A DNA stretch of 64,000 nucleotides from Salsipaludibacter sp963812245 (GCA_963812245.1 CAWEUK010000002.1:1054001-1118000); one strand, 5' to 3'; shown: positions 11,193 through 20,051, counted from the stretch's first letter. The notes: generated from the sequence alone by a model not told the origin. Program-made: numbers and translations.

Positions 11193-11738
11193 ATGCCTGA
11201 AACGATCATCGACCACCTTCGCAAGGACCACGACAAGGTCCGCGAGATGTTCGGACGCCTCGAACAGACGCCGAAGGACGAACGGGCGGACCTGTTCAAC
11301 GAGATCCTGTCGGAGTTGGCTGGCCACGAGGCTGCCGAGCAGGCGATCGTGCATCCTCGCAGTCGCGAGGCGGCCCACGGTGACCAGGTCGTCGACTCGG
11401 TGATCCGCGAGGAGCAGGAAGCCGAGGAAATGATGGCGCAGATGGAGTCGATGGACGCGGAAGGCGACGAGTTCATGGACACGTTCCGGTCGCTGCGGGA
11501 CGCCGTTCTCGCGCATGCCGAGCACGAGGAGGACAAGGAGTTCCCGCGCCTGGAGGAAGTACTCGACGAGGACGAGATGGTGGCGATGGCGAAGCAGTTC
11601 GAGCTGCTCGAGTCGGTGGGACCCACCCGCGCCCATCCGAACGCGCCGAACAATGCCGTCGCCAAGGGTGCACTGGCTCCCGTTGCCGGTGCCTTCGACA
11701 GGGCCCGTGACGCCGTCCGCGACGCACTGGGCGGCTGA
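11193..11738 (+). CDS. Hemerythrin-domain protein
   Basis: A 181-aa four-helix-bundle protein with the HHE di-iron motif: HLRKDHDKVREMF near residue 8, the HEAAEQAIVHP helix near residue 43 and HAEHEEDKEFPRLEE near residue 105. Such proteins bind oxygen, nitric oxide or peroxide-related signals through two irons. The C-terminal ~40 residues (APVAGAFDRARDAVRDALGG) lie outside the bundle. ATG at 11193 follows TGGAGGA. Divergent from the glycosyltransferase. A second hemerythrin is encoded at 27203-27703. Function beyond iron or oxygen chemistry is not known. Confidence 0.88.
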   Translation: MPETIIDHLRKDHDKVREMFGRLEQTPKDERADLFNEILSELAGHEAAEQAIVHPRSREAAHGDQVVDSVIREEQEAEEMMAQMESMDAEGDEFMDTFRSLRDAVLAHAEHEEDKEFPRLEEVLDEDEMVAMAKQFELLESVGPTRAHPNAPNNAVAKGALAPVAGAFDRARDAVRDALGG

Positions 11739-11822
11739 ACGCGACTTGCACGCGGCGCGAAACGGTGGGTGATGCCTGCCATCACGTCACCAGGTCAGCG
11801 CCCCAGACCCGGCCGGGCCGTG

Positions 11823-12791
11823 TCATGTTTCCGGTCGAGGGGGATGCGCGGCCAGGAACTCGCAGGCGTCGTCGACGTCGTCGGTGAGGTGCAGCATCGC
11901 GTGGTCGTCGAACAGTGCCCGGAGCACGGGCCACACCGGCATCACCCGCGTCCACTGGTCGACGCCCACCAGCACCATCGGGCTCACCAGGCCGTGCAGG
12001 CCGTAGTAGTTCTGGGTCGCGTCCTGGAAGATCTCCTGGATGGTGCCGGCAGCGCCCGGGAAGCACACGATGCCGTGGCGGGCGATGGCCAGCAGCCCGT
12101 CCTCGCGCACCGAGTTCTGGAAGTACTTGGCGATGTGGGTTGCCAGCGGCGTGGGGGGTTCGTGGCCGTAGTGCCAGGTCGGGACGCCCAGCGAGATCCC
12201 GGGGTCGATCGCCGTCTCGGCCGCCACCCGGAAGGCCGGTGCCTGCCAGGCGTGCAGTCGCGCCACGACGTCGGGGTCGACGGTGCCGTCATCGGTCACG
12301 ATCCCGGCGACGCCGACGGGGAAGGTCGCTGCCGTGGCCAGGTCGGACAGGTGGGCGGTCACGTCGTCCCAGTCGAGGCTGGCCGTGCGCGCGCCCAGGT
12401 GCGTGGCCTCCATCGCACCGGGTCCACCACCCGAGATCGGCGTGAACCCGTCACGTCGCAGGCGCCGCGCCAGTCGGACGACGCTGGCGTAGGGCGACGC
12501 CGGGTCCGCGCTGCGCTGCATCCGGTGGCCGCCCATGATCCCGACCAGGGGTCGGTCGGCGGCCCACTCGTCCAGGGCATCGGTGATGGAGGAGTCGTGG
12601 ATCGCCTGCGCGATCGCGTGGACGTGACTGGCATGGGCCCGGCCCGCTGTCACCCACGCGCGGTACACCTCGAAGTCGTGGGTCGCCGTGAAGGACTGGG
12701 CATCGTCGGGGTCGAACTCGCCCAGCAGTTCAGCGGGGTCGTACAACCGGGTGCGAAACGGCTGCATGGGGATCGCGTCGGACTCGGTCAT
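11823..12791 (-). CDS. LOG-family Rossmann-fold protein
   Basis: A 322-aa member of the LOG/PpnN group, nucleotide phosphoribohydrolases that split nucleoside monophosphates into base and ribose phosphate. The substrate loop GGGPGAMEATHLGA is intact around residue 117, but the second signature, normally PGGxGTxxE, reads PGAAGTIQE, so the second Gly is Ala. The extra N-terminal ~90 residues place it nearer to the larger PpnN-like proteins than to plant-type LOG enzymes. The start ATG overlaps the stop of the upstream hydrolase by four bases (ATGA), so translation is probably coupled in a dapD-dapE-hydrolase-LOG operon. Substrate unknown. Confidence 0.82.
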   Translation of the reverse strand: MTESDAIPMQPFRTRLYDPAELLGEFDPDDAQSFTATHDFEVYRAWVTAGRAHASHVHAIAQAIHDSSITDALDEWAADRPLVGIMGGHRMQRSADPASPYASVVRLARRLRRDGFTPISGGGPGAMEATHLGARTASLDWDDVTAHLSDLATAATFPVGVAGIVTDDGTVDPDVVARLHAWQAPAFRVAAETAIDPGISLGVPTWHYGHEPPTPLATHIAKYFQNSVREDGLLAIARHGIVCFPGAAGTIQEIFQDATQNYYGLHGLVSPMVLVGVDQWTRVMPVWPVLRALFDDHAMLHLTDDVDDACEFLAAHPPRPET

Positions 12792-13571
12792 GGCGTACCA
12801 GCGGCGGGCGCCAGCATGTCGGTCAGCGCCCGCGTGACGGCAGCGAACGAGGCGCTGCGGGGATCGAGGATCGCGAAGTGGTCGTCGCCGTCGACCACCT
12901 CGAGGCGCGCATCGCCGCCCACCGCCTGCGATGCGTCGACGAAGGTGCGTGACTGGGACACCGGCACGTTGGCGTCGTTGCTGCCGTGGACCAGCACTGC
13001 CGGCATCGCCAGCGGGACGTGGGTCACGGGGGAGGCGTCGCGGTAGCGCTGTGGCAACTGGTCGGGGGTCCCTCCCAGCAGTTCGGCCGTGGCCGTGCCC
13101 CGGTCCGACAGTGCGGCCGCATGGGCTGCCACCAGGTCGGTCATGGCGGCGATGGGCACCACACCACGCAGGCGCATGGTGGTGGTGGCCGCGACCCACA
13201 GGGCGAGATGCCCACCCGCCGAGTGACCGGTCACCGCGATCAGGTCGGGATCGACGAGACCGTCGTCGACCAGCTGCGTGACCAGTCCCAGACCGTTGGT
13301 GACGTCGTCGAAGGTGCCCGGCCACCCCCCGCCGTCGTTGCCCACCCGTCTGTACTCCAGGTTGAGGGTTGCCCACCCCTGCGCGCCGCAGTGCGGCGCA
13401 GAACGGACGGGCATGGGTCAGGTCGTAGGTGGCGTGCCAGAAGCCGCCGTGGAGGTTGACGACCAGGCCCGGTGGTGGCGGGGCACCGGCGACGGTGGGG
13501 GACCGGAACTCGCCGAACTGGTGGGGCGACGAGCCATAGTGGTGTCGTGTCGCGAGGCCCACGTCAGCCAC
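12788..13571 (-). CDS. Alpha/beta hydrolase (esterase/acylamino-peptidase-like), one frameshift
   Basis: A serine hydrolase of the bacterial BD-FAE/kynurenine-formamidase-like type. N-terminal piece: LVVNLHGGFWHATYD with the HGG oxyanion loop; then GHSAGGHLALW with the nucleophile Ser, HGSNDANVPV with the acid Asp, and DGDDHFAI with the His. The two pieces lie in frames one base apart: removing one C from the CCCC at 13376-13379 gives a single 260-codon gene (784 bases are 261 codons plus one base). GTG at 13571 overlaps the dapE stop; its own stop overlaps the LOG start. Substrate unknown; the location in a dap operon may be incidental. Confidence 0.8.
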
Positions 13572-14841
13572 GTTGCGATGTCGGCGTCAGCCTGGTCAGG
13601 AAGTCCTCGAGTTGGGCGCTGCAGGCAGCCAGCCGCCAGACCTCCACGAACTCGCCGCGCTGGTGGGCCTGGTCGGTGCGGCCGGGGCCGAAGTTCAACG
13701 CCGCCACGTCCAGGGCGGCGAAGCGGGCGACGTCCGTCCACGCCTGCTTGGCGGCCACCTCGGCGGACACGATGTCGAGGAACTGGCGTGTCAGCGGTCG
13801 CTCGGAGCCCGGACTGGCCGGCAGGGCCCGGTCCGTCACGACCACGTCGATCTCGAGGTCGAGCACGTCGGCCATGCCGGCCACCACGTCGCGCAACTCC
13901 TGCTCGGCTGCGGCGATGTCACGGCTGGGGCTGAACCTGAAGTTGAGGTTGATGTCCACCTGTCCGGGGATGACGTTGCGGCCGTTCGGGGTGTCGAGTT
14001 GCGTCACTGACCACACGTCGTGGTAGACCACGCCGCCCACCTCGACCTCGATGGGATCGAAGCTGTCGAAGGCGGTCAACAGGGTGCCGGCGGCGGTCAG
14101 GGCGTTGCGTCCGTGCCACGGCCGGGCCGAGTGCGCCTGGCGGCCGTGGACGGTGAGCGTGGCGTGCAGGCCACCGAGGCAGCCGAGTTCCACCCTGCCG
14201 TCGGTTGGTTCGAGGATGACCACCAGGTCGGCTGCTGCCAGCCAGGCGACGCGGTCGATGACGGTTGCGAGTTCGTTGCCCGCGGCGGGACCCTCCTCGC
14301 CGGAGTAGAGGACCAGGACGACGTCGGCGGCACTCGTGAGGTCGCCGTCGGCGACCCGCTCGAACGCCCGCATGGCGACGACGTTGCCGGCCTTCATGTC
14401 CGATGTGCCTCGCCCCACCACGACGTCGACGCCAGCGCTCGTGGTGGCCGTGACCTCGCGGTCGTCGTCAGTGGGCGCGACGACGTCGAGGTGGCCCGCG
14501 AGCACGACGAGTGGTCGGCGCGCGTCGGGTGGGGTGGTGGTGGGGTCGGGCATGCCGGACGGGCGGATCACCAGTGAGTTCGCGATGCGCTCGACCACGT
14601 CACCGCGGGCGGCGTGGTGCCCGGCCACGGCATCCGCGATCGGGCCCTCGTGGCCGGTTTCACACATCAGTTCGCAGTGCTCGACCAGGCGCGCCACCAG
14701 GTCGTCGACCACGGCACGGTCGAGCGTGACGTCGGCAGGTGCCGCAGTCGGCGTGGTGGCCGAAGGCGTGGTGGCCGACGGCGTGGCGGCGGATGGCGTG
14801 GCGGCGGACGGCGTGGCCTCGGGCGGCGGGGTGGCGGACAT
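13564..14841 (-). CDS. dapE: Succinyl-diaminopimelate desuccinylase (M20 family)
   Basis: A 425-aa zinc enzyme that removes succinate from N-succinyl-LL-diaminopimelate to give LL-DAP for lysine and peptidoglycan. The M20 metal site is visible: LAGHLDVV (His and Asp), GRGTSDMKAG (bridging Asp) and YSGEEGP (catalytic Glu and ligand). The dimerisation lid lies in the middle (LHATLTVHGRQAHSARPWHG). The first 36 residues are an ATPSA repeat without fold value. Twelve bases separate it from dapD upstream, and it overlaps the hydrolase downstream, so all are probably one transcript. The neighbouring dapD supports this substrate over other M20 peptidases. Confidence 0.9.
   Translation of the reverse strand: MSATPPPEATPSAATPSAATPSATTPSATTPTAAPADVTLDRAVVDDLVARLVEHCELMCETGHEGPIADAVAGHHAARGDVVERIANSLVIRPSGMPDPTTTPPDARRPLVVLAGHLDVVAPTDDDREVTATTSAGVDVVVGRGTSDMKAGNVVAMRAFERVADGDLTSAADVVLVLYSGEEGPAAGNELATVIDRVAWLAAADLVVILEPTDGRVELGCLGGLHATLTVHGRQAHSARPWHGRNALTAAGTLLTAFDSFDPIEVEVGGVVYHDVWSVTQLDTPNGRNVIPGQVDINLNFRFSPSRDIAAAEQELRDVVAGMADVLDLEIDVVVTDRALPASPGSERPLTRQFLDIVSAEVAAKQAWTDVARFAALDVAALNFGPGRTDQAHQRGEFVEVWRLAACSAQLEDFLTRLTPTSQRG
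14750..14824 (-). repeat. Five 15-bp tandem repeats in the dapE start
   Basis: Units of 15 bp (GGCGTGGCGGCGGAC type on the plus strand) begin at 14750, 14765, 14780, 14795 and 14810. They encode the ATPSA/TTPTA repeat of the DapE N-terminus, so length changes stay in frame. Confidence 0.85.
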
Positions 14842-14853
14842 GGTGGCTCTCGA

Positions 14854-15678
14854 TCAGACCTGGACGGCGAACTCCCGCAACGTGTCGTTGAGCGAGGTCT
14901 TGGCGTTGGTCGACTCGGTGCGGGTGCCGATGATCAGCGCCGCCGGCAACTGGTAGGTGCCGGCGGGGAACGTCTTGGGGCGCGTGCCGGGGATGACGAC
15001 GGCGCCGGCCGGCACGTGCCCACGGACCTCGACCGGCTCGTCGCCGGTCACGTCGATGATGGGGGTCGACTTCGTGAGCACGGTGTTGGCCCCGACGACC
15101 GCACCGCGACCGACGTGCACACCCTCGACGATGATCGAGCGCGAGCCGATGAAGCAGTCGTCCTCGACGATGACTGGCGTGGCGCCGGCTGGCTCGAGCA
15201 CACCACCGATGCCCACGCCACCCGACAGGTGCACGTTGCTGCCGATCTGCGCGCAGGAACCGACCGTGGCCCAGGTGTCGATCATCGTGCCGGCACCCAC
15301 CCTGGCGCCGACGTTGACGTAGCCGGGCATCAGCACGACGCCGCGTTCGAGGTGGGCACTGTGGCGCGCCGTGCCTGGCGGGACCACTCGGACCCCCTGG
15401 CTGGCATAGTCGGTCTTGAGGGCGACCTTGTCGTGGTACTCGAACGGACCCACCTCGAAGGTCTGCATCTCGGCCTGGCGGAACATGAGCAGGATGGCCT
15501 GGCGTGTCCACTCGTTGACGGACCACTCGCCGGTGTCGGGATCCTGTTCCGCCACCCGGACGTGGCCCTTGTCCAGCAGTTCGAGGGTCTCGGTCACGGC
15601 CTCGCGGGCTTCGGCGGAGCGCCATCCGTCCTCGGACGCGATGGCGGATTCGATGGTCGAGCGGAGCTGGTCGGTCAC
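14854..15678 (-). CDS. dapD: Tetrahydrodipicolinate N-succinyltransferase, E. coli-type
   Basis: A 274-aa left-handed beta-helix acyltransferase that succinylates tetrahydrodipicolinate from succinyl-CoA, the first step of the succinylase branch. The hexapeptide repeats are clear (VLMPGYVNVGARVGAGTMID and CAQIGSNVHLSGGVGIGG), as is the signature MIDTWATVGSCAQIG. Length and sequence match the proteobacterial DapD rather than the ~315-residue mycobacterial form. GTG at 15678 is chosen because it gives the family N-terminus (TDQLRSTIESAIASEDGW); the upstream extension has no such similarity. First gene of the dapD-dapE-hydrolase-LOG operon; TACGCT at 15740-15745 on the minus strand is a candidate -10. 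Confidence 0.93.
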   Translation of the reverse strand: MTDQLRSTIESAIASEDGWRSAEAREAVTETLELLDKGHVRVAEQDPDTGEWSVNEWTRQAILLMFRQAEMQTFEVGPFEYHDKVALKTDYASQGVRVVPPGTARHSAHLERGVVLMPGYVNVGARVGAGTMIDTWATVGSCAQIGSNVHLSGGVGIGGVLEPAGATPVIVEDDCFIGSRSIIVEGVHVGRGAVVGANTVLTKSTPIIDVTGDEPVEVRGHVPAGAVVIPGTRPKTFPAGTYQLPAALIIGTRTESTNAKTSLNDTLREFAVQV

Positions 15679-15791
15679 GGCGGGGTGTCCTTGGGCGGCG
15701 CACTGGGGCGGGTCGGGGGCAGGCGGGTGGTGGGCCTGCAGCGTAGGCCGAGGCCCGGATGCGGGTGCGGACTGCACTGCCCGTCCGGCAG

Positions 15792-15797
15792 TACCGT
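15792..15797 (+). promoter_or_regulatory. Candidate -10 box of the DUF368 gene
   Basis: TACCGT, 52 bases before the GTG at 15849, fits the TAnnnT pattern recurring before genes in this window. No clear -35 is visible. Confidence 0.4.
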
Positions 15798-15848
15798 GGG
15801 CGCGATCCCTGCCCGAGCCCGTCCCTGGCCCGACCACCGGAGCAGCAC

Positions 15849-16877
15849 GTGTCCACGCACGCCGGCCCCACCACGAATCGCGGTCGCATCCGCGACCATC
15901 TCGGCGTGGTCATCGGCGGTGCCTGCATGGGCGCCGCCGAGATCGTGCCGGGCGTCTCCGGGGGCACCATCGCCCTGGTGTTCGGCATCTACGACCGCCT
16001 GATCGCCGCACTGTCGCAGGGATCGAGCGCGATCGGCGCCCTGGTTCGCGGCGACGTTGGGGGGATGGTTGCCCGACTGCGAGCCGTCGACTGGGTCTTC
16101 CTGGTGTCGCTGCTCGTCGGGATGGGCGCGGCGATCCTGGCATTGACCAGCAGTCTCGAACACCTGCTGGAGACCCAGCCGGTCGCGATGTCGGCCCTGT
16201 TCTTCGGACTGGTGCTCGGGTCGGTGGTGCTGGCCCTGCGCGAGATGCACGCGCCGTTGACCGGTGCACGAATGGCCGTGTTGGCCGCGGTGGCCGTCGT
16301 GACGTTCGTCGTCCTGGGTGTCACGGCGGGCAGGGTCACCGACCCCGGCCCGCTCCTGTTCTTCGGGGCTGCCGCCATCGCGATCTGCGCCATGATCCTG
16401 CCCGGCATCTCGGGCTCGTTCATGCTGCTGCTGATGGGGATGTACGCACCGGTCATCGCAGCCGTCAACGACCGCGACCTGTTCGTGCTGGCCGTGTTCG
16501 GACTTGGCGCGGTGACCGGGCTGGCGCTGTTCTCCTCGCTCCTGAACCGGGTCCTCGAGCGACACCACGATCTCACGCTCGCGGCGCTGGTCGGGCTGAT
16601 GGTCGGCTCGCTGCGGGTGCTGTGGCCGTGGCCGGCAGGGGTCGACGGCGTCGCCGACGCCAACCTTGGCGCCCCCGTCGCAGGTGACCTGCCCATCGCG
16701 GTCGGGGCGGGACTGCTCGGCATCGTGATCGTGGTGGCGATCGCCTGGGTCGGTGACCGCACGGTGGACCGTGACGCCCACCACGATGACGCCGGCGACC
16801 CGGATCTGCCAGCCCTGCCCTCCGCCGAGGTCGCCGATGGCCACACTGACGCCGACCTGGGTCGAGGTGTCCGATGA
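15849..16877 (+). CDS. DUF368 membrane protein, likely undecaprenyl-phosphate translocase (PopT-like)
   Basis: A 342-aa polytopic inner-membrane protein. DUF368 proteins have been shown in other bacteria to return the carrier undecaprenyl phosphate across the membrane for cell-wall synthesis. Both inverted halves of the fold are visible: GGACMGAAEIVPGVSGGTIA near residue 23 and CAMILPGISGSFMLLLMGMY near residue 180, with about eight hydrophobic helices between and after them. The last 40 residues are acidic and His-rich. GTG at 15849 is preceded by GGAG; upstream in-frame sequence is not protein-like. It overlaps the lipid-kinase gene by four bases, suggesting coupled lipid-carrier functions. 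Confidence 0.85.
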   Translation: MSTHAGPTTNRGRIRDHLGVVIGGACMGAAEIVPGVSGGTIALVFGIYDRLIAALSQGSSAIGALVRGDVGGMVARLRAVDWVFLVSLLVGMGAAILALTSSLEHLLETQPVAMSALFFGLVLGSVVLALREMHAPLTGARMAVLAAVAVVTFVVLGVTAGRVTDPGPLLFFGAAAIAICAMILPGISGSFMLLLMGMYAPVIAAVNDRDLFVLAVFGLGAVTGLALFSSLLNRVLERHHDLTLAALVGLMVGSLRVLWPWPAGVDGVADANLGAPVAGDLPIAVGAGLLGIVIVVAIAWVGDRTVDRDAHHDDAGDPDLPALPSAEVADGHTDADLGRGVR

Positions 16878-17848
16878 CGGCTTCCAACGCTGGCGACGCT
16901 CCCGACGAGACCACCCACGAGACGCCGGACCAGGCGCCTGACCAGACCCCGGCGGGCCTGGTCGTGGTCGGCAACCCCGAGGCGGGCAGTCACGACCAGG
17001 AGGCCGTCGACGCGGCCTGCGACGTCTGGCGTGCCGCCGGCCTCGACGTCGAGGTCGTCGCGACCTCGTCGCCCGACGAACTTGCCGAGGTCATCGCCGA
17101 CCTGGATGGACGCCTGCTGGTCGCGGCCGGTGGCGACGGGAGTGTCCACGCGGTCGTGCAGGGGCTGGCCGATGCCGAAGCGCTCACGGACGTGGTGGTC
17201 GGACTGCTGCCCATGGGCACCGGCAATGACCTCGCGCGTGGCATCGGGTTGCCGTTGGAACCCGAGGCAGCCGCTCGCGCCCTGCTCGACGGCACGGCCC
17301 ACCCGATGGACCTGCTGGTCGACCAGGACGGCATGGTTGCCGTCAACGCCGTGAACCTGGGCATCGGGGCGGTGGCGTCACAGCGCGCGGCCAGCCTCAA
17401 GCCCACGATGGGCGCGGCTGCCTACCCCGCGGGGGCGCTCGGGGCCGGGATCACCGAGGCAGGCTGGACCCTGACCGTGACGGTCGACGACACCGACGTG
17501 GTCACCGACACCGAGGTCTTGCACATCGTGATCGGCAACGGGCCGTCCGTGGGTGGTGGGACGGCGGCGGCCCCCGACGCCGACCCCGAGGACGCGGCGG
17601 TCGACGTGGTCGTCAGCCTGGCGACCGGTGGCCTCGCCAGGATCGCGTATGCGACGGCGTTGCAGCGTGGTCAGCACACGGACCGCGACGACGTGGTGAC
17701 CACGCGTGGCAGCACGGTCGTGATCACCGGGGACGAGCTCCCCTACAACGTGGACGGGGAACTGCCCGACCCTCGCACCAGGTCGACCTGGCGCCTCCAC
17801 CCGCATGCATGGCGACTGCGCCATCCCGGTGCCACGCCGGACCTGTGA
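16874..17848 (+). CDS. Diacylglycerol/lipid kinase-family protein
   Basis: A 324-aa member of the YegS/DgkB group, cytoplasmic enzymes that phosphorylate membrane lipids such as diacylglycerol. The ATP-binding signature GGDGSVHAVVQGL lies near residue 79 and the LLPMGTGNDLARG motif near residue 115; the C-terminal beta-sandwich follows, with NVDGELP at its end. The first 28 residues are low complexity. ATGA overlap with the DUF368 gene means translational coupling. Given that partner, an undecaprenol or phosphatidyl lipid substrate is possible but unproven. Convergent with dapC downstream. Confidence 0.88.
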   Translation: MTASNAGDAPDETTHETPDQAPDQTPAGLVVVGNPEAGSHDQEAVDAACDVWRAAGLDVEVVATSSPDELAEVIADLDGRLLVAAGGDGSVHAVVQGLADAEALTDVVVGLLPMGTGNDLARGIGLPLEPEAAARALLDGTAHPMDLLVDQDGMVAVNAVNLGIGAVASQRAASLKPTMGAAAYPAGALGAGITEAGWTLTVTVDDTDVVTDTEVLHIVIGNGPSVGGGTAAAPDADPEDAAVDVVVSLATGGLARIAYATALQRGQHTDRDDVVTTRGSTVVITGDELPYNVDGELPDPRTRSTWRLHPHAWRLRHPGATPDL

Positions 17849-17947
17849 GCCGGGTCCGGCGCGTCGTCGGGCCCGAGCGTCGTCCGGCCCTGCGGGACGC
17901 CGAGCCTTGGGTGCCGCCGCGTGCGCAGTCGCGGCAACCGCACAGGG

Positions 17948-19138
17948 TCAGCCGCGCGGGTTCGGCACGCGTCCGTCCGCCAGGCCGGCCTGCCACAGGT
18001 CGATGGCGTCGCGGCAGTCGCCCAGGGTGGGGACCAGTGCCAGTCGCAACCACCCCTGGCCTGCCGGTCCGAACGAACGACCGGGGGAGGCGACCACGCC
18101 GGCGTCCAGCAGTGCCTGGGCGTGGCCGACGTCGTCGCCGCCCGGGGCCGCGAACCACAGGTAGAAGGTGGCGTGGGAGTCGAGGAGGTCGTAGCCGGCG
18201 TCGGTGAGGAACGTGGCCATGACCGCGTGCTTGGCGCCGAAGATCGCGCGCCGCTCGGCGACGTGGTCGTCGTCGCCCCATGCGGCGATGGCGGCTTCCT
18301 GGACGAAGTTCTGGGACGCGGTGCCGAAGTTGGGTCGGACGAACCGCTGGTCGGTGACCACGGCGGTGTCGCCGACGATCGCGCCTGACCGATACCCCGT
18401 CATGCCGGAACGCTTGGACAGCGACGCCACCGCGATCACCCCCGTGGGGTCGCCGTCGACGGCCTCGAGTGCCGACGGCGGTGGGGTCGAGCCGAACCAG
18501 ATCTCCTGGTAGCACTCGTCCGAGCACAGCAGGATGTCGTGTTCGCGGGCGACGGCCACCTGGTCACGCCAGTAGGCGAGGTCGGCCTCGGCACCCGTCG
18601 GGTTGTGGGGGTAGTTCAGCCACACCATGGCGGCACGGTCGAGGCGGTCGCCGTCCAGTGTCGCCAGGTCCAGCAGCCACCCGTTGCCATCCGACAACGC
18701 CACCGGGTCCGACACCCCGCCCGCCAACAACGCCGACCGCCCGTAGACCGGGTAGCCGGGATCGCCCCAGATCACCGACCGCTTGTCCGACTGTGGGTCG
18801 ATGACGCCGAAGGGCAAGTGGAAGATGGCCTCCTTGGATCCTGCCGAGGGCAGGACCTGGGTGGCCGGGTCGAGCCAGTCGACGCCGTGGCGGCGCGCGA
18901 AGAAGTCGGCGACGGCGCTGCGCAGTTCCTGCTTGCCCCACGAGGTCGGGTAGTTGGACACCGGTCCGACGGCGTCGATCAACGCGCGACGAACGAACTC
19001 GGGGGTGGGCTCGTCGGGGTCGCCGATCGAGAAGTCGTGCAGGGTCGCCCCGTCGGCTCGCAACTGGGCCACGCGATGACGCAACTCCTCGAGCGCATAG
19101 GACCCGATGGCGTCCAGGGCGGGGTTTCGCATGACCAT
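17948..19138 (-). CDS. dapC: Succinyldiaminopimelate aminotransferase (class I PLP)
   Basis: A 396-aa fold-type I aminotransferase. Substrate arm region NYPTSWGKQELR near residue 70, PLP-contact NYPHNPTGAEADL, and the Schiff-base Lys in SLSKRSGMTGYRSG near residue 235; the C-terminal Arg for the substrate carboxylate lies in GWLRLALVP. It resembles actinobacterial DapC enzymes, which transfer an amino group from glutamate to N-succinyl-2-amino-6-oxopimelate. With dapD and dapE next door on the same strand this assignment is strong, though generic AspC-like activity cannot be ruled out. ATG at 19138 is taken, with another two codons later; neither has a strong ribosome site. Confidence 0.85.
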   Translation of the reverse strand: MVMRNPALDAIGSYALEELRHRVAQLRADGATLHDFSIGDPDEPTPEFVRRALIDAVGPVSNYPTSWGKQELRSAVADFFARRHGVDWLDPATQVLPSAGSKEAIFHLPFGVIDPQSDKRSVIWGDPGYPVYGRSALLAGGVSDPVALSDGNGWLLDLATLDGDRLDRAAMVWLNYPHNPTGAEADLAYWRDQVAVAREHDILLCSDECYQEIWFGSTPPPSALEAVDGDPTGVIAVASLSKRSGMTGYRSGAIVGDTAVVTDQRFVRPNFGTASQNFVQEAAIAAWGDDDHVAERRAIFGAKHAVMATFLTDAGYDLLDSHATFYLWFAAPGGDDVGHAQALLDAGVVASPGRSFGPAGQGWLRLALVPTLGDCRDAIDLWQAGLADGRVPNPRG

Positions 19139-19346
19139 TCGGGGCGGCCTTGGTGGGCAGTGGCAGGGGGTCCGGACGTGGCGTCGATCCGGTCCGGGCA
19201 TCGTAGGCAACGCGGGGGTCGGTCACGGGCGGCTTCCTGCCGCCGCTCGCTAGCCTCCGTTCGGTGCCGCAGGTTCGACCAGGTCCGGCAGGTTCGACAG
19301 GTCGTGGCTGCGTCCCCCAACCCCCGCCATCGGAAGCGCTCCGCCC

Positions 19347-20051
19347 ATGCTGGTGATGCACCTCGCGACTGACCACGGCGCCCGCGCCGCCGCCCGGCTC
19401 GGCAGTCGGGTCGGGACCAGCGTGCGGTATCGGCCAATCCGGGACATCGCCACCGTGCTGGCGGCCGTCGACGCGGGGACTGCGGACCTGGGGGTCGTTC
19501 CCCTGGAGGACTCCCACGACGGGCTGTGCGCGGCCACCGTGGACGGCCTGGCCTTCGACACGGCCGACGTCGTCGTGGTCGACGAGTTCGACCTGGCACA
19601 CGGTGACGCCACCACTCGCTGGGTCACGGTCGGAACCCACCCGGCACGGGCCGTCGCCGATCCCCAGACGCTGCTGTTCGTGATTCCCCAACTCAACCGC
19701 CCGGGGACGTTGTTGGAGATGCTCGCAGCCTTCTCGTCGCGCGGCCTCAACCTCACCCGGTTCGGCACGCGGCCACTGCACGGCGCCATCGGCATGTACG
19801 GCTTCCTGCTGGAGGTGGAGGGATCCCCACGCGACGTCTGGCTCGCCGATGCCCTGGCCGACGTCCTGTCCGCCTCCTCGCACCTGAAGTACCTGGGCAC
19901 CTTCCCGGCCGGCGAGCGCACCTGGTCCCAGGTCAGTGGTCGGCTGCCGGCGGGAGCCGACCTGCGCACCCTGGACGACCTGGCGGCCCTGGCGGCTCGC
20001 CTCGACGACACCGAAGCGGGAAGCGGCACTGGTTCCGAGGCCGGCTCGTGA
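19347..20051 (+). CDS. pheA: Prephenate dehydratase-like protein with ACT domain, shortened catalytic domain
   Basis: A 234-aa protein in the PheA slot. The first part carries typical dehydratase sequence (DIATVLAAVDAGTADLGVVPLEDSHDGL) and a TTRW stretch matching the catalytic TRF, followed by a good ACT domain (LNRPGTLLEMLAAF, then GLNLTRFGTRPL). About 80 residues that normally lie between these dehydratase blocks are missing in a single uninterrupted frame, and the GPxGTFS start motif is absent. The protein may therefore be inactive or regulatory. The frame is open from 19254, but ATG 19347 is the first plausible start. Overlaps tyrA by four bases, so both branches from prephenate are linked. 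Confidence 0.75.
   Translation: MLVMHLATDHGARAAARLGSRVGTSVRYRPIRDIATVLAAVDAGTADLGVVPLEDSHDGLCAATVDGLAFDTADVVVVDEFDLAHGDATTRWVTVGTHPARAVADPQTLLFVIPQLNRPGTLLEMLAAFSSRGLNLTRFGTRPLHGAIGMYGFLLEVEGSPRDVWLADALADVLSASSHLKYLGTFPAGERTWSQVSGRLPAGADLRTLDDLAALAARLDDTEAGSGTGSEAGS

Noticed and set aside
11040..11636. Long minus-strand frame opposite the hemerythrin gene
   Set aside because: It is a mirror of a real four-helix gene; its Leu/Arg/His pattern follows from the opposite strand's codons.
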